A stretch of 64,000 nucleotides of DNA from Tamlana sp. 2_MG-2023 (GCF_030548465.1 NZ_JAUOSF010000002.1:62001-126000); one strand, 5' to 3'. Numbered from the stretch's first letter, positions 33,786-42,871 are shown. Notes: generated by a model not told the origin, from the sequence alone. Numbers and translations: made by a program.

Positions 33786-34304
33786 ATGAAAAAAAATATT
33801 TTATCCCTAGGAATTTTTATTGCACTATTAATGTTTTCTTGTGAAGGTCCAGAGGGGCCTCCAGGTAGAGATGGTGTAGATGGCGCTCCAGGTGATTACA
33901 TTATTGGTCAAACTTATGAAATAGCAAACATCAATTTTTCGTCAAACAAACTTAATGAACGTTTTACTTTTCCAGAAAGTAATGTTGATGGTGATGCTGT
34001 ATTAGTATATAGATTGGAAGCGGTTGATAACGGTTTAGATGTTTGGGAACCTTTACCAACAGCTACCATTTTTTTTGATGGAGGTGGGTACTTTCAATAT
34101 CGATTCAACTACACTTTAGGTGATGTAGATATTATTGCTGAAAGTGATGATATAGATGCGGTTGGTGCTGAGTTTACTAAAAACCAAGTATTCAGAATTA
34201 TAGTTATGCCAGCAGATTTAGCTTCTACTATGGATACCAATAATATAAACGCAGTTATGAGTCAATTGAATATCACAGAAAACGATATTCAAGATATTCA
34301 GTAA
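33786..34304 (+). CDS. Lipoprotein with a short collagen-like stretch
   Basis: This 172-residue protein has a lipoprotein signal (Met-Phe-Ser-Cys, Cys17). Four to five Gly-x-y triplets follow immediately (Glu-Gly-Pro-Glu-Gly-Pro-Pro-Gly-Arg-Asp-Gly and Gly-Ala-Pro-Gly, about 18-35). The rest is a beta-rich domain with acidic residues. It should be anchored in the outer membrane. Lipoproteins with this N-terminal collagen-like stalk are common in Flavobacteriia and are of unknown function. It is a single gene with its own terminator. Confidence 0.82.
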   Translation: MKKNILSLGIFIALLMFSCEGPEGPPGRDGVDGAPGDYIIGQTYEIANINFSSNKLNERFTFPESNVDGDAVLVYRLEAVDNGLDVWEPLPTATIFFDGGGYFQYRFNYTLGDVDIIAESDDIDAVGAEFTKNQVFRIIVMPADLASTMDTNNINAVMSQLNITENDIQDIQ

Positions 34305-34344
34305 CATTTGTTTTAATGCAGTTTCCCGGAAATTGTATAAATTT

Positions 34345-34380
34345 AAAAATCTCAGGTTAATTTTAGCCTGAGATTTTTTT
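34345..34380 (+). terminator. Terminator after the collagen-like lipoprotein gene
   Basis: Perfect 12-bp arms (34345-34356 and 34367-34378) with a ten-base loop and a T run. Confidence 0.88.
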
Positions 34381-34440
34381 GTTTATGGAATCTAATATTA
34401 TGTGTATATGGTTTTTTGTAAATAAGGAAAACTGTTGTGG

Positions 34441-34583
34441 GCACGAGCGTGACGCTCGCGCTAGCTTTGTTCTAGTAAAGTGAAGTTATTTTGGGTTTTT
34501 AAGTGCTAGCTGAAAACGTCGAATTTTTTTGAATATTCTCTTTGAATATTTTTAGTGTTGGCCCGAGCGTCACGCTTGGGCCT
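34441..34583. repeat. Pair of GC-rich palindromic repeats in opposite orientation
   Basis: CGAGCGTGACGCTCG (about 34444-34458) and GAGCGTCACGCTTG (about 34565-34578, within a longer 10-bp stem) are inverted copies of one element about 120 bases apart, in an otherwise AT-rich convergent gap. A GCTAGC tract lies near the first copy and again near 34505. This is the layout of REP or mobile palindromes. Confidence 0.75.
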
Positions 34584-34594
34584 AATAATAGTCA

Positions 34595-36136
34595 TTACAA
34601 AGGAATATTACCATGTTTACGATCCGGCCGGTCTACTTTTTTGTTTTCCAACATAGAGAAGCCTTTTAGTAACTTTCTTCTGGTATCTTTAGGAAGAATA
34701 ACTTCATCAATAAATCCGCGTTTGGCAGCTTCATAGGGATTGGCAAATTTTTCGGCATATTCGGCTTCTTTTTCGGCTAGTTTTTTTGCTGAGTTTTCCG
34801 CGGAAGCGATTTCTTTTTTAAAGATAATTTCACTAGCACCTTTAGCACCCATAACCGCTATTTCGGCCCCAGGCCATGCAAAGTTTAAATCGGCACCAAT
34901 GTGTTTGGAATTCATCACATCATAGGCGCCACCGTAAGCTTTTCGTGTGATAACCGTGATTCTAGGTACCGTTGCTTCACTAAGTGCATAAAGCAATTTG
35001 GCTCCATGAACAATAATACCATTCCATTCTTGATAGGTTCCTGGTAAAAATCCGGGAACATCAACCAAAACAAGTAGCGGAATATTAAAACAATCACAGA
35101 ATCGTATAAAGCGAGCTGCTTTTCTCGAGCTTCTAACGCCTAAAACACCTGCGAACGACATGGGTTGATTTGCAACAATTCCGATACTTCTTCCGCCTAA
35201 TCTTGCAAAGCCAACAATAATACTTTCTGCGTATTCTTTATGTATTTCATAAAATGAATTGGCGTCAATGATACCATCAATAACGGTATTCATATCATAA
35301 GGTTTGTTGGGGTTGTCGGGAACGCAATTGGTTAAAACATCACGAACTTCATCTGTTAATTGATACGCTAGTTTTTTAGGGGTTTCTTTATTATTCTGTG
35401 GAAAATAACTAAACAATTGTTTGATATCATCTAAACATTGCACATCGTTAGCCGATTTTTTGTGTGCCACACCAGATTTTGAGGCGTGTGTATGTGCTCC
35501 ACCAAGTTCTTCGCTTGTCACTTCTTCATTGGTTACCGTTTTTACTACGCTAGGTCCAGTAACAAACATATAACTGGAATTTTCAACCATAATGGTGAAA
35601 TCGGTGATGGCCGGTGAATACACGGCACCACCAGCACAAGGACCCATAATAGCCGATATTTGTGGAATAACGCCTGAAGCTTGTACATTTCTATAAAATA
35701 TATCAGCATAACCACCTAAAGACCGAACGCCTTCTTGAATTCGGGCGCCACCAGAATCATTTAAGCCAATAATGGGCGCACCAACTTTTAGAGCTAACTC
35801 TAATATTTTACAAATTTTTTCAGCGTGAGTTTCTGATAAAGAACCTCCAAAAACCGTAAAATCTTGAGCGTAAACATACACCAATCGACCTGCAATAGTG
35901 CCGTATCCTGTAATAACACCATCCCCGTAATATATGTGGTCTGCCATACCGAAATCGGTAGTTCTGTGAGTTACTAAAGCGCCAATTTCTTCAAAAGAAG
36001 CAGCGTCTAATAGATATTCAATACGTTCTCTTGCGGTTAATTTATTGTTGTTATGTTGTTTGTCAATACGTTGTTGTCCGCCTCCTAATTTTGCAAGGGC
36101 GTATAATTGTTGTAGTTTTTCGGCCTTAGAACTCAT
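34595..36136 (-). CDS. pccB: Acyl-CoA carboxylase carboxyltransferase (beta) subunit
   Basis: This 513-residue protein of the propionyl/acetyl-CoA carboxylase beta family begins with the typical Arg-Ile-Asp-Lys-Gln-His-x-x-x-Lys-Leu-Thr-Ala-Arg-Glu-Arg region. It contains Ser-Gly-Gly-Ala-Arg-Ile-Gln-Glu-Gly, [11 protein letters not shown] and Pro-Gly-Phe-Leu-Pro-Gly. It transfers carboxyl from biotin to an acyl-CoA, probably propionyl-CoA. It is the last gene of a three-gene operon behind the BCCP and biotin carboxylase genes, which together make the whole enzyme. The acyl-CoA preference cannot be read from the sequence. Confidence 0.93.
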   Translation of the reverse strand: MSSKAEKLQQLYALAKLGGGQQRIDKQHNNNKLTARERIEYLLDAASFEEIGALVTHRTTDFGMADHIYYGDGVITGYGTIAGRLVYVYAQDFTVFGGSLSETHAEKICKILELALKVGAPIIGLNDSGGARIQEGVRSLGGYADIFYRNVQASGVIPQISAIMGPCAGGAVYSPAITDFTIMVENSSYMFVTGPSVVKTVTNEEVTSEELGGAHTHASKSGVAHKKSANDVQCLDDIKQLFSYFPQNNKETPKKLAYQLTDEVRDVLTNCVPDNPNKPYDMNTVIDGIIDANSFYEIHKEYAESIIVGFARLGGRSIGIVANQPMSFAGVLGVRSSRKAARFIRFCDCFNIPLLVLVDVPGFLPGTYQEWNGIIVHGAKLLYALSEATVPRITVITRKAYGGAYDVMNSKHIGADLNFAWPGAEIAVMGAKGASEIIFKKEIASAENSAKKLAEKEAEYAEKFANPYEAAKRGFIDEVILPKDTRRKLLKGFSMLENKKVDRPDRKHGNIPL

Positions 36137-36150
36137 AGTTTTTAGTTTAA

Positions 36151-36171
36151 TGAATTATGAATTATGAATTA
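36151..36171. repeat. Three tandem heptads at the accC stop
   Basis: TGAATTA is repeated three times exactly (36151-36171). It spans the accC-pccB junction and overlaps the end of accC. Confidence 0.8.
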
Positions 36172-37604
36172 GGAAGTCTTAATAATTTCTGATCCTCTAA
36201 AAATTGTTTTACAGCAATGAGTGCGGCAACTTTTGCCTCTTCTTCTGAATATTTATTTAGAGCTTCGTTTTTATAGTAGTTTTTAACAAAATGTGTGTCG
36301 AAATCTCCAGATTTAAACGCCTCATGTTCACAAACAAACTTTCCGAAAGATAAAGTGGTTTTAATCCCTTTTACCTGAAAATCATCAATGGCTTTACGCA
36401 TAATTTGTATGGCTTCTTCTCGGTTTTTTCCGTAGGTGATTAATTTAGCAAGCATGGGATCGTAGTAAATAGGAATTTCCATGCCTTCTTCATAACCATT
36501 ATCTACACGAATGCCATCACCATGAGGGATTTTATAGCGTTCTAAAAGGCCCACACTAGGTAGGAAATCATTCATCGGATCTTCGGCATAGACACGTAAT
36601 TCTAAGGCGTGGCCATTATTTTTTAAATCTGTTTGCTTGAATTGAAGTGCTTCACCACGAGCAATTCTAATTTGAAGCTCTACCAAATCATAACCAGTAA
36701 TTAATTCGGTTACAGGGTGTTCGACTTGAAGCCTGGTATTCATTTCTAGGAAATAAAAGTTGTGCTGTTCATCCAAGAGAAATTCAACCGTACCAGCACC
36801 GATGTAATCACAGGCTTTAGCTACTTTTATAGCAGCTTCACCCATTTTAGTTCTTAAAGTTTCATTTAAAACTGAAGAAGGCGCTTCTTCAATAACTTTT
36901 TGATGCCTTCTTTGTATGCTGCATTCCCGTTCAAAAAAATGAAATATTTGTCCGTGAGAATCGGCAATAATTTGAATTTCTATATGTCTCGGAGACTTTA
37001 TATACTTTTCAATAAAAACCGAACCATCTCCAAAAGCAGACGTCGCCTCACTAATCGCTCGTTGCATTTGAGATTCTAGTTCACTTTCTTTTTCAACTAC
37101 GCGCATGCCTTTTCCGCCGCCGCCAGCTGAGGCTTTAATAAGTATAGGAAACCCAATGTTGTTAGCAATGGTTTTTGCTTTTGAAACATCGGTTATGGCT
37201 TCATCAATACCGGGAACCATAGGGATATTATAGGTTTTAACTGCTTTTTTAGCTTCTAATTTGCTCCCCATAATTTTTATGGACATCGGTTTCGGACCAA
37301 CAAAAATGATGTTATTTTTCTGGCACAATTCCGCGAAAGCGTCATTTTCACTTAAAAAACCATAACCTGGGTGAATGGCATCAACGTTAAGTTTTTTAGC
37401 GACTTCAATAATTTTATCTGCTCTTAAATAAGATTTATTAGAAGAAGCTTCACCAATACAAACTGCTTCATCTGCAAATTTCACGTGAGGCGCATTTCTA
37501 TCTATTTCAGAAAAAACCGCCACTGTTTTTATACCCATTTTTTTAGCGGTGCGCATCACCCTTAAGGCAATTTCTCCACGATTGGCAACTAATATTTTTT
37601 TCAT
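36162..37604 (-). CDS. accC: Biotin carboxylase subunit
   Basis: This 480-residue protein has the ATP-grasp biotin carboxylase features: Ile-Leu-Val-Ala-Asn-Arg-Gly-Glu-Ile-Ala at the start, His-Pro-Gly-Tyr-Gly-Phe-Leu-Ser-Glu-Asn, the Gly-Gly-Gly-Gly-Lys-Gly-Met-Arg nucleotide loop and Glu-Met-Asn-Thr-Arg-Leu-Gln-Val-Glu-His-Pro-Val-Thr-Glu. It carboxylates the biotin of the BCCP encoded just upstream. The C-terminal 30 or so residues extend slightly past the usual AccC length. Confidence 0.94.
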   Translation of the reverse strand: MKKILVANRGEIALRVMRTAKKMGIKTVAVFSEIDRNAPHVKFADEAVCIGEASSNKSYLRADKIIEVAKKLNVDAIHPGYGFLSENDAFAELCQKNNIIFVGPKPMSIKIMGSKLEAKKAVKTYNIPMVPGIDEAITDVSKAKTIANNIGFPILIKASAGGGGKGMRVVEKESELESQMQRAISEATSAFGDGSVFIEKYIKSPRHIEIQIIADSHGQIFHFFERECSIQRRHQKVIEEAPSSVLNETLRTKMGEAAIKVAKACDYIGAGTVEFLLDEQHNFYFLEMNTRLQVEHPVTELITGYDLVELQIRIARGEALQFKQTDLKNNGHALELRVYAEDPMNDFLPSVGLLERYKIPHGDGIRVDNGYEEGMEIPIYYDPMLAKLITYGKNREEAIQIMRKAIDDFQVKGIKTTLSFGKFVCEHEAFKSGDFDTHFVKNYYKNEALNKYSEEEAKVAALIAVKQFLEDQKLLRLPNS

Positions 37605-37661
37605 TAAAGCTGATTTTAGTACTTAAAAAATTGATACGTGTATAAAGGGGGTAGTGCGATG

Positions 37662-38153
37662 CTATTCGTCTTCCAATTCAATAAGTATATGGCCTTTATC
37701 GACGGCTTCACCTTTTTCAATAAGAATGGATTTAATAATACCAGTTCTAGGGGAAACAATGCTGTTTTCCATTTTCATAGCTTCCAGAATAAGTAAACTG
37801 GTGTTTTCTTGTACTTCCTGACCAACTTTTACTTGAATTTCTAAAATCAAGCCAGGCATGGGAGCAATTATGGAATCGATACGGTGTGAAACAACATTGC
37901 TAAGACCCATGTTTTTTATTTGTAGGTCTAGATCGTCAGAAATCTGAACATCATAAATACTGCCGTTAATTTTAATTTGATAGCATTTACTATTTAAGTT
38001 TCCTTCTAAAACTTCAGCTTGAAATGATTTGTTTTGTTGAAGAACATGATAGCTGCTTTCTGAGTTTTTAACTATGTCAAGTTTAGAAATATCGCTAAAT
38101 TTTATGCTGAAATCTGCATGATTATTAACACTTACGGTATACGATTTATTCAT
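37662..38153 (-). CDS. Biotin carboxyl carrier protein
   Basis: This 163-residue protein has a C-terminal biotinyl domain (about 90-163) with the acceptor lysine in Glu-Ala-Met-Lys-Met-Glu-Asn (Lys127) and Pro-Met-Pro-Gly-Leu-Ile at its start. The N-terminal 85 residues are a linker/BT-like domain linking the carboxylase components. It leads the carboxylase operon and carries the carboxyl group between the two enzymes encoded downstream. It starts at ATG 38153. Confidence 0.93.
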   Translation of the reverse strand: MNKSYTVSVNNHADFSIKFSDISKLDIVKNSESSYHVLQQNKSFQAEVLEGNLNSKCYQIKINGSIYDVQISDDLDLQIKNMGLSNVVSHRIDSIIAPMPGLILEIQVKVGQEVQENTSLLILEAMKMENSIVSPRTGIIKSILIEKGEAVDKGHILIELEDE

Positions 38154-38216
38154 AGTTAAAGGGATTGTAACTATAAATATATGAATTTTATTGAGCGGTT
38201 GAAGGGATTAATAGAA

Positions 38217-38224
38217 CAAACTTA
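38217..38224 (-). promoter_or_regulatory. Possible -7 element for the carboxylase operon
   Basis: On the minus strand this reads TAAGTTTG, an exact TAnnTTTG match 63 bases before the BCCP start. No clear TTG was found at the expected distance. Confidence 0.35.
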
Positions 38225-38334
38225 AAGTTGATTTTAAAAGTAACTATTGCTGCTGTTGAAATTGTGGAGTGTTGAAAGTCAGTATGTTTTATAGACGTAG
38301 TTATCTATGAGGTACATCAAGCTTTAAGCGTTTT

Positions 38335-38892
38335 TTAAGGTTGAAGAGCTTCTTTTATTTTTTCAGAAACAAACTCATAGTATGTTTTGTTTGAAGGTAC
38401 AAAATGAAGGTTATTGGTATTGATATCTGCAATAAGTTCATCGAATTCAGTTAAAGAAATCAATTTTAAAGCTTCAACTTCTTCTTCCTGAGCTTTTAAG
38501 GATGAAATAGGAACGGTTAATTCAGCTAGAAATGTATTGTGAAATTCGTTATCGGTCATACCGTTTTCATAAGACTGAAAACATTCAAAAACACCAATTT
38601 TAAGCAGTTTATCTTCAGTGATAGACAATCCAATTTCTTCGAAAATTTCTCTAACCCCAGCCTGTTTAATTGTTTCACCGGCATCTACATGGCCTGCAAC
38701 CGAAACATCCCACATAAGCGGACAAATAGCTTTTTTTGCTGAACGTTGCGATAGTAAAACCTCACCGTTTTTGGTGTACAACCAAACGTGGGCTGTATGA
38801 TGATACAATCCTTTTTGATGAATTATAGATTTTAGTTCTGAGCGCCCTAAAAGCTTTCCGTTTTCATCTGTAATATCAATTAATTCGTCCAT
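38335..38892 (-). CDS. NUDIX hydrolase (IDI-like)
   Basis: This protein of about 185 residues begins Met-Asp-Glu-Leu-Ile-Asp-Ile-Thr-Asp-Glu-Asn-Gly. It has a complete NUDIX box: Gly-His-Val-Asp-Ala-Gly-Glu-Thr then Arg-Glu-Ile-Phe-Glu-Glu-Ile-Gly-Leu. The preceding Leu-Ser-Gln-Arg-Ser-x-x-Lys and Trp-Asp-Val-Ser-Val-Ala-Gly-His resemble the IDI/YfcD branch. The reaction (pyrophosphohydrolase or isopentenyl diphosphate isomerase-like) cannot be chosen. The ATG at 38892 is used because the upstream extension runs through the terminator hairpin of the M42 gene. Confidence 0.9.
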   Translation of the reverse strand: MDELIDITDENGKLLGRSELKSIIHQKGLYHHTAHVWLYTKNGEVLLSQRSAKKAICPLMWDVSVAGHVDAGETIKQAGVREIFEEIGLSITEDKLLKIGVFECFQSYENGMTDNEFHNTFLAELTVPISSLKAQEEEVEALKLISLTEFDELIADINTNNLHFVPSNKTYYEFVSEKIKEALQP

Positions 38893-38899
38893 AAGAATG

Positions 38900-38951
38900 A
38901 AAAAAAATGCCATTACAAGTTGAAAAGTTTCAAAATCTTGTAATGGCATTT
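38900..38951 (-). terminator. Terminator of the M42 peptidase gene
   Basis: Perfect 15-bp arms (38905-38919 and 38937-38951) with a 17-base loop are followed on the minus strand by a run of eight T. It lies 12 bases past the M42 stop and directly before the NUDIX start. Confidence 0.9.
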
Positions 38952-38963
38952 AAAAGTTATATT

Positions 38964-40052
38964 TTATTTAAAATAGCTAAAGGTTTCGCCATCTTCAATT
39001 TTAAGCAATGTTTCGTAAATTAGTTTAATTACGTTTTCAACATCGTCTCTGTGCACCATTTCTACCGTAGTATGCATGTAACGTAAGGGTAAAGAGATTA
39101 GGGCAGAAGCCACACCGCCATTACTGTAAGCAAAAGCATCGGTATCTGTTCCTGTAGCTCTAGAAAGCGCCGAACGTTGAAACGGAATCTTTTTAGCTTC
39201 GGCAGTTTCAGTAATTAAATCTCTTAATTTCTGTTGTACAGCAGGAGCGTAGGCTACTACAGGACCTTTACCAATTTCTAAATCACCTTGTTTGGTTTTT
39301 TCAATCATTGGTGTTGTGGTATCGTGCGTTACATCGGTAACAATAGCCACGTTAGGTTTGATAGTTTGAGTGATCATTTCAGCACCACGTAAACCAATTT
39401 CTTCTTGTACAGAATTTGTAATGTATAAACCGAATGGTAAGGTTTTCTTGTTTTCTTTCAATAAACGCGCCACTTCAGCAATCATAAAACCACCCATACG
39501 ATTATCTAGGGCGCGGCAAACAAATTTATTTCCGTTAAGCACATGAAATTCATCTGGATAAGTGATTACACATCCCACATGAATGCCTAAGTTTTCAACT
39601 TCTTCCTTGTCTTTAGCGCCAACATCGATAGTAATATTATCTGGTTTTGGTGCTTGCTCGTTAGATTTATCTCTAGTGTGAATCGCTGGCCAACCGAAAA
39701 CACCTTTTACAATGCCATTTTTGGTATGAATATCAACAATTTTACTAGGCGCTATTTGATGATCGCTACCACCGTTTCTAATTACATAGATTAAACCGTT
39801 ATCTGAAATATAGTTAACATACCATGAAATCTCATCGGCATGTCCTTCTATAACCACTTTGTATTTTGCATCAGGATTTATTACGCCTACCGCAGTTCCG
39901 TAAGTATCAGTAATAAAAGTATCTACATATGGTTTTAAATAGTCCATCCATATTTTTTGCCCAGTCCACTCATAGCCTGTTGGGGCTGCATTGTTCAAAT
40001 ATTTTTCCAAAAAGTCCATTGACTTTTCATTAAGAATGCTCTTGTTTGCCAT
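38964..40052 (-). CDS. M42 family metallopeptidase (glutamyl aminopeptidase-like)
   Basis: This 362-residue protein has the M42/TET aminopeptidase pattern: Glu-Gly-His-Ala-Asp-Glu-Ile (first metal His), Arg-Ala-Leu-Asp-Asn-Arg-Met-Gly-Gly (bridging Asp), Val-Gln-Glu-Glu-Ile-Gly-Leu-Arg-Gly (catalytic Glu pair) and Thr-Gly-Thr-Asp-Thr-Asp-Ala. It is a cytoplasmic dinuclear metal exopeptidase that trims peptides. It stands alone with its own strong terminator. Confidence 0.93.
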   Translation of the reverse strand: MANKSILNEKSMDFLEKYLNNAAPTGYEWTGQKIWMDYLKPYVDTFITDTYGTAVGVINPDAKYKVVIEGHADEISWYVNYISDNGLIYVIRNGGSDHQIAPSKIVDIHTKNGIVKGVFGWPAIHTRDKSNEQAPKPDNITIDVGAKDKEEVENLGIHVGCVITYPDEFHVLNGNKFVCRALDNRMGGFMIAEVARLLKENKKTLPFGLYITNSVQEEIGLRGAEMITQTIKPNVAIVTDVTHDTTTPMIEKTKQGDLEIGKGPVVAYAPAVQQKLRDLITETAEAKKIPFQRSALSRATGTDTDAFAYSNGGVASALISLPLRYMHTTVEMVHRDDVENVIKLIYETLLKIEDGETFSYFK

Positions 40053-40226
40053 GTATAAAATTTTTGCACTAAAATAATAATATTAATAGACACAGTAGCG
40101 GTTTAAATGATTATTGTCTTCCATATTTTGTTAAATTCACCTTGCAAATGTGAGATACTGAAAGTGTCTTGTAAGAGGTGCGTATAATTTCTTTATTTTT
40201 ACATATTAAATGCTCCATTTTTATTG

Positions 40227-40904
40227 ATGAATTTTTTAAAATACATATTGGTTTTATGTCCATTTTTGGTTTTCTCACAGGTTAACGAGATTGAAAGGGA
40301 TACTACCACTATTGAATATTTAATTATAGAAGGCGACTCTGTGCCTAGGCAGTCTATTAACTTAGACGAGGTCATTCTGTTGCATAAACTTAAGTTTGGT
40401 GATAAAAAAGAACGCATTCGTTATTTAATTTTAAGACGAAAAACCTTAAAGGTCTATCCTTACGCTAAAATGGCGGCCGAGCGTTTAGATTCTATGAATA
40501 CGCGTTTAGCTTCATTAAAAAGGGAAAGACAAAAGCGTCGTTACACTAAAAAAATACAGAAATACATTGAAGGCGAGTTTTCAGATGAATTAAAAAAACT
40601 AACACGCACTGAAGGTCAGATACTTGTAAAGTTAATTCACAGACAGACAGGAACAACTGCTTTCGATTTGGTTAAAGAACTTCGTAGTGGTTGGCGTGCA
40701 TTCTGGTACAATACTACGGCAAGTATGTTTGATATTTCTTTAAAACGCGAGTTTGACCCTGAAAACGTTAAAGAAGATTATTTAATTGAAGACATATTAC
40801 AACGTGCTTTTCAAAACGGATTGTTAGAACCACAACCACCAGCGATAAAGTTTAATTTTTATGATTTAACCGATAAGTGGATCTATCATAACACGCCTGA
40901 ATAA
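40227..40904 (+). CDS. DUF4294 domain protein
   Basis: This protein of about 225 residues has a signal peptide (about 1-18). The DUF4294 core follows: Ser-Ile-Asn-Leu-Asp-Glu-Val, Tyr-Pro-Tyr-Ala-Lys-Met-Ala, a very basic helical stretch, and Leu-Val-Lys-Leu-Ile-His-Arg-Gln-Thr-Gly-Thr-Thr-Ala-Phe. The family is confined to Bacteroidota and of unknown function, probably periplasmic. The ATG at 40227 is used in place of a TTG one codon before. The stop abuts the start of the hemolysin III-like gene, so the two are co-translated. Confidence 0.88.
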   Translation: MNFLKYILVLCPFLVFSQVNEIERDTTTIEYLIIEGDSVPRQSINLDEVILLHKLKFGDKKERIRYLILRRKTLKVYPYAKMAAERLDSMNTRLASLKRERQKRRYTKKIQKYIEGEFSDELKKLTRTEGQILVKLIHRQTGTTAFDLVKELRSGWRAFWYNTTASMFDISLKREFDPENVKEDYLIEDILQRAFQNGLLEPQPPAIKFNFYDLTDKWIYHNTPE

Positions 40905-41531
40905 ATGCGTATTCAAACACCTTTGGAGGAGAAATTAAACGCCTGTTCTCATGGTTTAGGTGCGTTTCTTGGGTTGATAGCCTTGTATTTACTTGTGTGT
41001 TACAATACAGGTAAAAGTGATTGGAGTTTGTTTAGCGTAGTTGTTTATGCACTTTCAATAATTATTTTGTTTAGTGCCTCTACATTTTATCATGCCACTA
41101 AAAACGATAAACGGAAGCATTATTTTCGAATTGTAGATCATATAAGTATTTACATTTTAATCGCAGGAACTTACACGCCTGTTTGTTTGATAGCGCTTCA
41201 AGATAGTTTAGGCTGGCCACTTTTTTATACCGTTTGGGGGATTGCACTTTTCGGGGCTTTTTTAAAACTCTTTTTTACCGGACGCTTCGAAGTGGTTTCA
41301 ACATTACTTTACTTAGTTATGGGCTGGCTTATTGTTTTCGATATTTCAAATTTATCAGCACAAATAGGAAGTCAAGGAATGTGGTTTTTAGCGGCAGGAG
41401 GTTCAGCATACAGCTTAGGAATTATTTTTTATGCCGTTCAAAAAATACCCTATAATCATGTGATTTGGCATCTTTTTGTTTTAACAGGTGCTGTTTGTCA
41501 TTTTCTAATGATTTTTAATTATGTGATTTAA
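40905..41531 (+). CDS. Hemolysin III/PAQR family membrane protein
   Basis: This 208-residue protein has seven membrane helices and the family metal-binding pattern: His-Gly-Leu-Gly-Ala near the N-terminus, Ser-Thr-Phe-Tyr-His-Ala in helix 2, and Ile-Trp-His-Leu-Phe-Val-Leu-x-Gly-Ala-Val-x-His-Phe in the last helix. Bacterial members (YqfA/TrhA) adjust membrane lipid or energy homeostasis. The 'hemolysin' label is historical. Its start immediately follows the DUF4294 stop. Confidence 0.92.
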   Translation: MRIQTPLEEKLNACSHGLGAFLGLIALYLLVCYNTGKSDWSLFSVVVYALSIIILFSASTFYHATKNDKRKHYFRIVDHISIYILIAGTYTPVCLIALQDSLGWPLFYTVWGIALFGAFLKLFFTGRFEVVSTLLYLVMGWLIVFDISNLSAQIGSQGMWFLAAGGSAYSLGIIFYAVQKIPYNHVIWHLFVLTGAVCHFLMIFNYVI

Positions 41532-41547
41532 TCGTGTGATTTTAGAT

Positions 41548-42045
41548 ATGATAAATTTTAGTTTAGCAGAAAAAATTTCAGAATTTAAAACCATAGCATC
41601 CTTAGCGGAAATTATTTGGCGTGAACATTACATACCTATGGTAGGTAAAGCTCAAGTGGATTACATGCTTGATAAATTTCAGTCTGCGGAAGCGATTAAA
41701 TGTCAAGTTGAAAGCGGTTACTTGTATTATATGATTAGTTACCACAATAAAACAGTAGGTTATTTTGCTATTCTGAATGAAGCTGAAGCCTTATTTTTAA
41801 GTAAGTTTTATGTTTTGAGTGATTTTAGAGGAAAGAGCATAGGAAAAAATGCCATGAATTTCATTGAAGCTAAAGCTTTAGAGTTTCGATTGAATAAAAT
41901 CCGACTAACGGTAAACATCAATAATAGGAATACGATTAAAGCTTATGAGAAATTAGGGTTTAAAACGATTGGACCGCTTGTGGCCGATATTGGAAATGGC
42001 TTTGTAATGGATGATTTTGAGATGGTTCTGAGAGTTAAAAATTAA
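41548..42045 (+). CDS. GNAT family N-acetyltransferase
   Basis: This protein of about 165 residues has the GNAT fold. The acetyl-CoA loop is near Asp-Phe-Arg-Gly-Lys-Ser-Ile-Gly-Lys-Asn and is followed by Leu-Thr-Val-Asn-Ile-Asn-Asn-Arg-Asn-Thr-Ile-Lys-Ala-Tyr-Glu-Lys-Leu-Gly-Phe. The substrate is not evident. ATG 41548 is a better start than the GTG codons at 41534-41538. It follows the hemolysin III-like gene by 16 bases and may be in its operon. Confidence 0.9.
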   Translation: MINFSLAEKISEFKTIASLAEIIWREHYIPMVGKAQVDYMLDKFQSAEAIKCQVESGYLYYMISYHNKTVGYFAILNEAEALFLSKFYVLSDFRGKSIGKNAMNFIEAKALEFRLNKIRLTVNINNRNTIKAYEKLGFKTIGPLVADIGNGFVMDDFEMVLRVKN

Positions 42046-42174
42046 AAGTGAAAAATTGGACGATATTGAAAGTTAGATATTAAATATTAAAAGTTTATGT
42101 ACGATTAAACGAATTAATAATGTTTTGATTTCCAGATTGTCCTTCAGACGCTAGGAGAATTCTTTCATCAATTT

Positions 42175-42203
42175 CAACGTCGGTTACACGAATAAACATT
42201 TCT
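42175..42203. repeat. Intergenic block shared with 11831-11877
   Basis: It carries AACGTCGGTTACAC, GAATAAA and ACATTTC in the same order as the copy at 11.8 kb, with the extra bases between them deleted. Confidence 0.5.
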
Positions 42204-42268
42204 ACAATTAATAATTAAAAATGAAGAGTTAAAAATTAGGGAAGTTCAAACTTTAACGTCAATTGAAA

Positions 42269-42311
42269 TAATCAATAATCAATAATCAATAGTCAATAAA
42301 AAATAATCAAT
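42269..42311. repeat. Period-7 tandem array before the DUF4268 stop
   Basis: Six consecutive heptads: AATCAAT three times, AGTCAAT, AAAAAAT and AATCAAT. It has the same period as the array at 5592-5709. Confidence 0.75.
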
Positions 42312-42318
42312 TCACCTA

Positions 42319-42747
42319 TTAGCTATCAATAACATCGCGATATTCTTCATAAAAGGCTTCAAATAAGCCCATTTTCTCATTAAAAAACACCATAACGTCT
42401 TGCCATGAGTTTTTGTTATGAATAGAAACTTTTTGTTCTAGTGGTACAAAAATTCTAGAAATTTCTTTTTCGTTATCTAAAATATATTCTTCATTATAGA
42501 TGGCTTCTGGTAAAAAATCATCTAATAAAATGGATTTTAAAGCTAGAAGTTTTTCCCAATACTTTATGCGGTGTTCTAAATCGTCTTCAACATCTAGAGC
42601 GACTAAAGCGCTTTTATTATCAAAATGAAATTTAAAACTAAAACCTTTTAATTTAGTATGGTATAAAGTCCATTTTCTAGGGAATGACTTCCCAAAACTG
42701 GTCCAAAATTCTTCTTTTAATCTTCTTGATTCTTCTTTTGAAAACAC
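42319..42747 (-). CDS. DUF4268 domain protein
   Basis: This 142-residue protein matches the DUF4268 pattern common in Flavobacteriia: Met-Phe-Ser-Lys-Glu-Glu-Ser-Arg at the start, Phe-Trp-Thr-Ser-Phe-Gly-Lys-Ser-Phe-Pro-Arg-Lys-Trp and a central Tyr-Trp-Glu-Lys-Leu. The function is unknown. The start codon is a GTG at 42747, because a stop lies two codons upstream and no ATG is available. It stands alone between two repeat-containing gaps. Confidence 0.85.
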   Translation of the reverse strand: MFSKEESRRLKEEFWTSFGKSFPRKWTLYHTKLKGFSFKFHFDNKSALVALDVEDDLEHRIKYWEKLLALKSILLDDFLPEAIYNEEYILDNEKEISRIFVPLEQKVSIHNKNSWQDVMVFFNEKMGLFEAFYEEYRDVIDS

Positions 42748-42871
42748 AGGCTACTTTTTTTTGAGTTTTTAGCTAATTCCTTAAGACTGTTTAAGAACTT
42801 GCAAAGTTAACATCATAATTAAATTATGAAAGCTTTAATTTGAAGGTTTAGCTAGGTGAGGTGTAAAATAT

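Noticed and set aside
33786-34304. Collagen-like stretch as a sign of a phage tail fibre
   Set aside because: A lipobox and signal peptide are present and no phage genes lie nearby. It is an ordinary flavobacterial lipoprotein type.
34595-34925. Plus-strand ORFs opposite pccB, and many similar ORFs opposite dnaN, pheT and acs
   Set aside because: They are antisense to strongly supported genes, lack family features and follow from codon bias on the other strand.
38893-38949. N-terminal extension of the NUDIX protein
   Set aside because: The extension crosses the terminator hairpin of the M42 gene, and the family start is the ATG at 38892.
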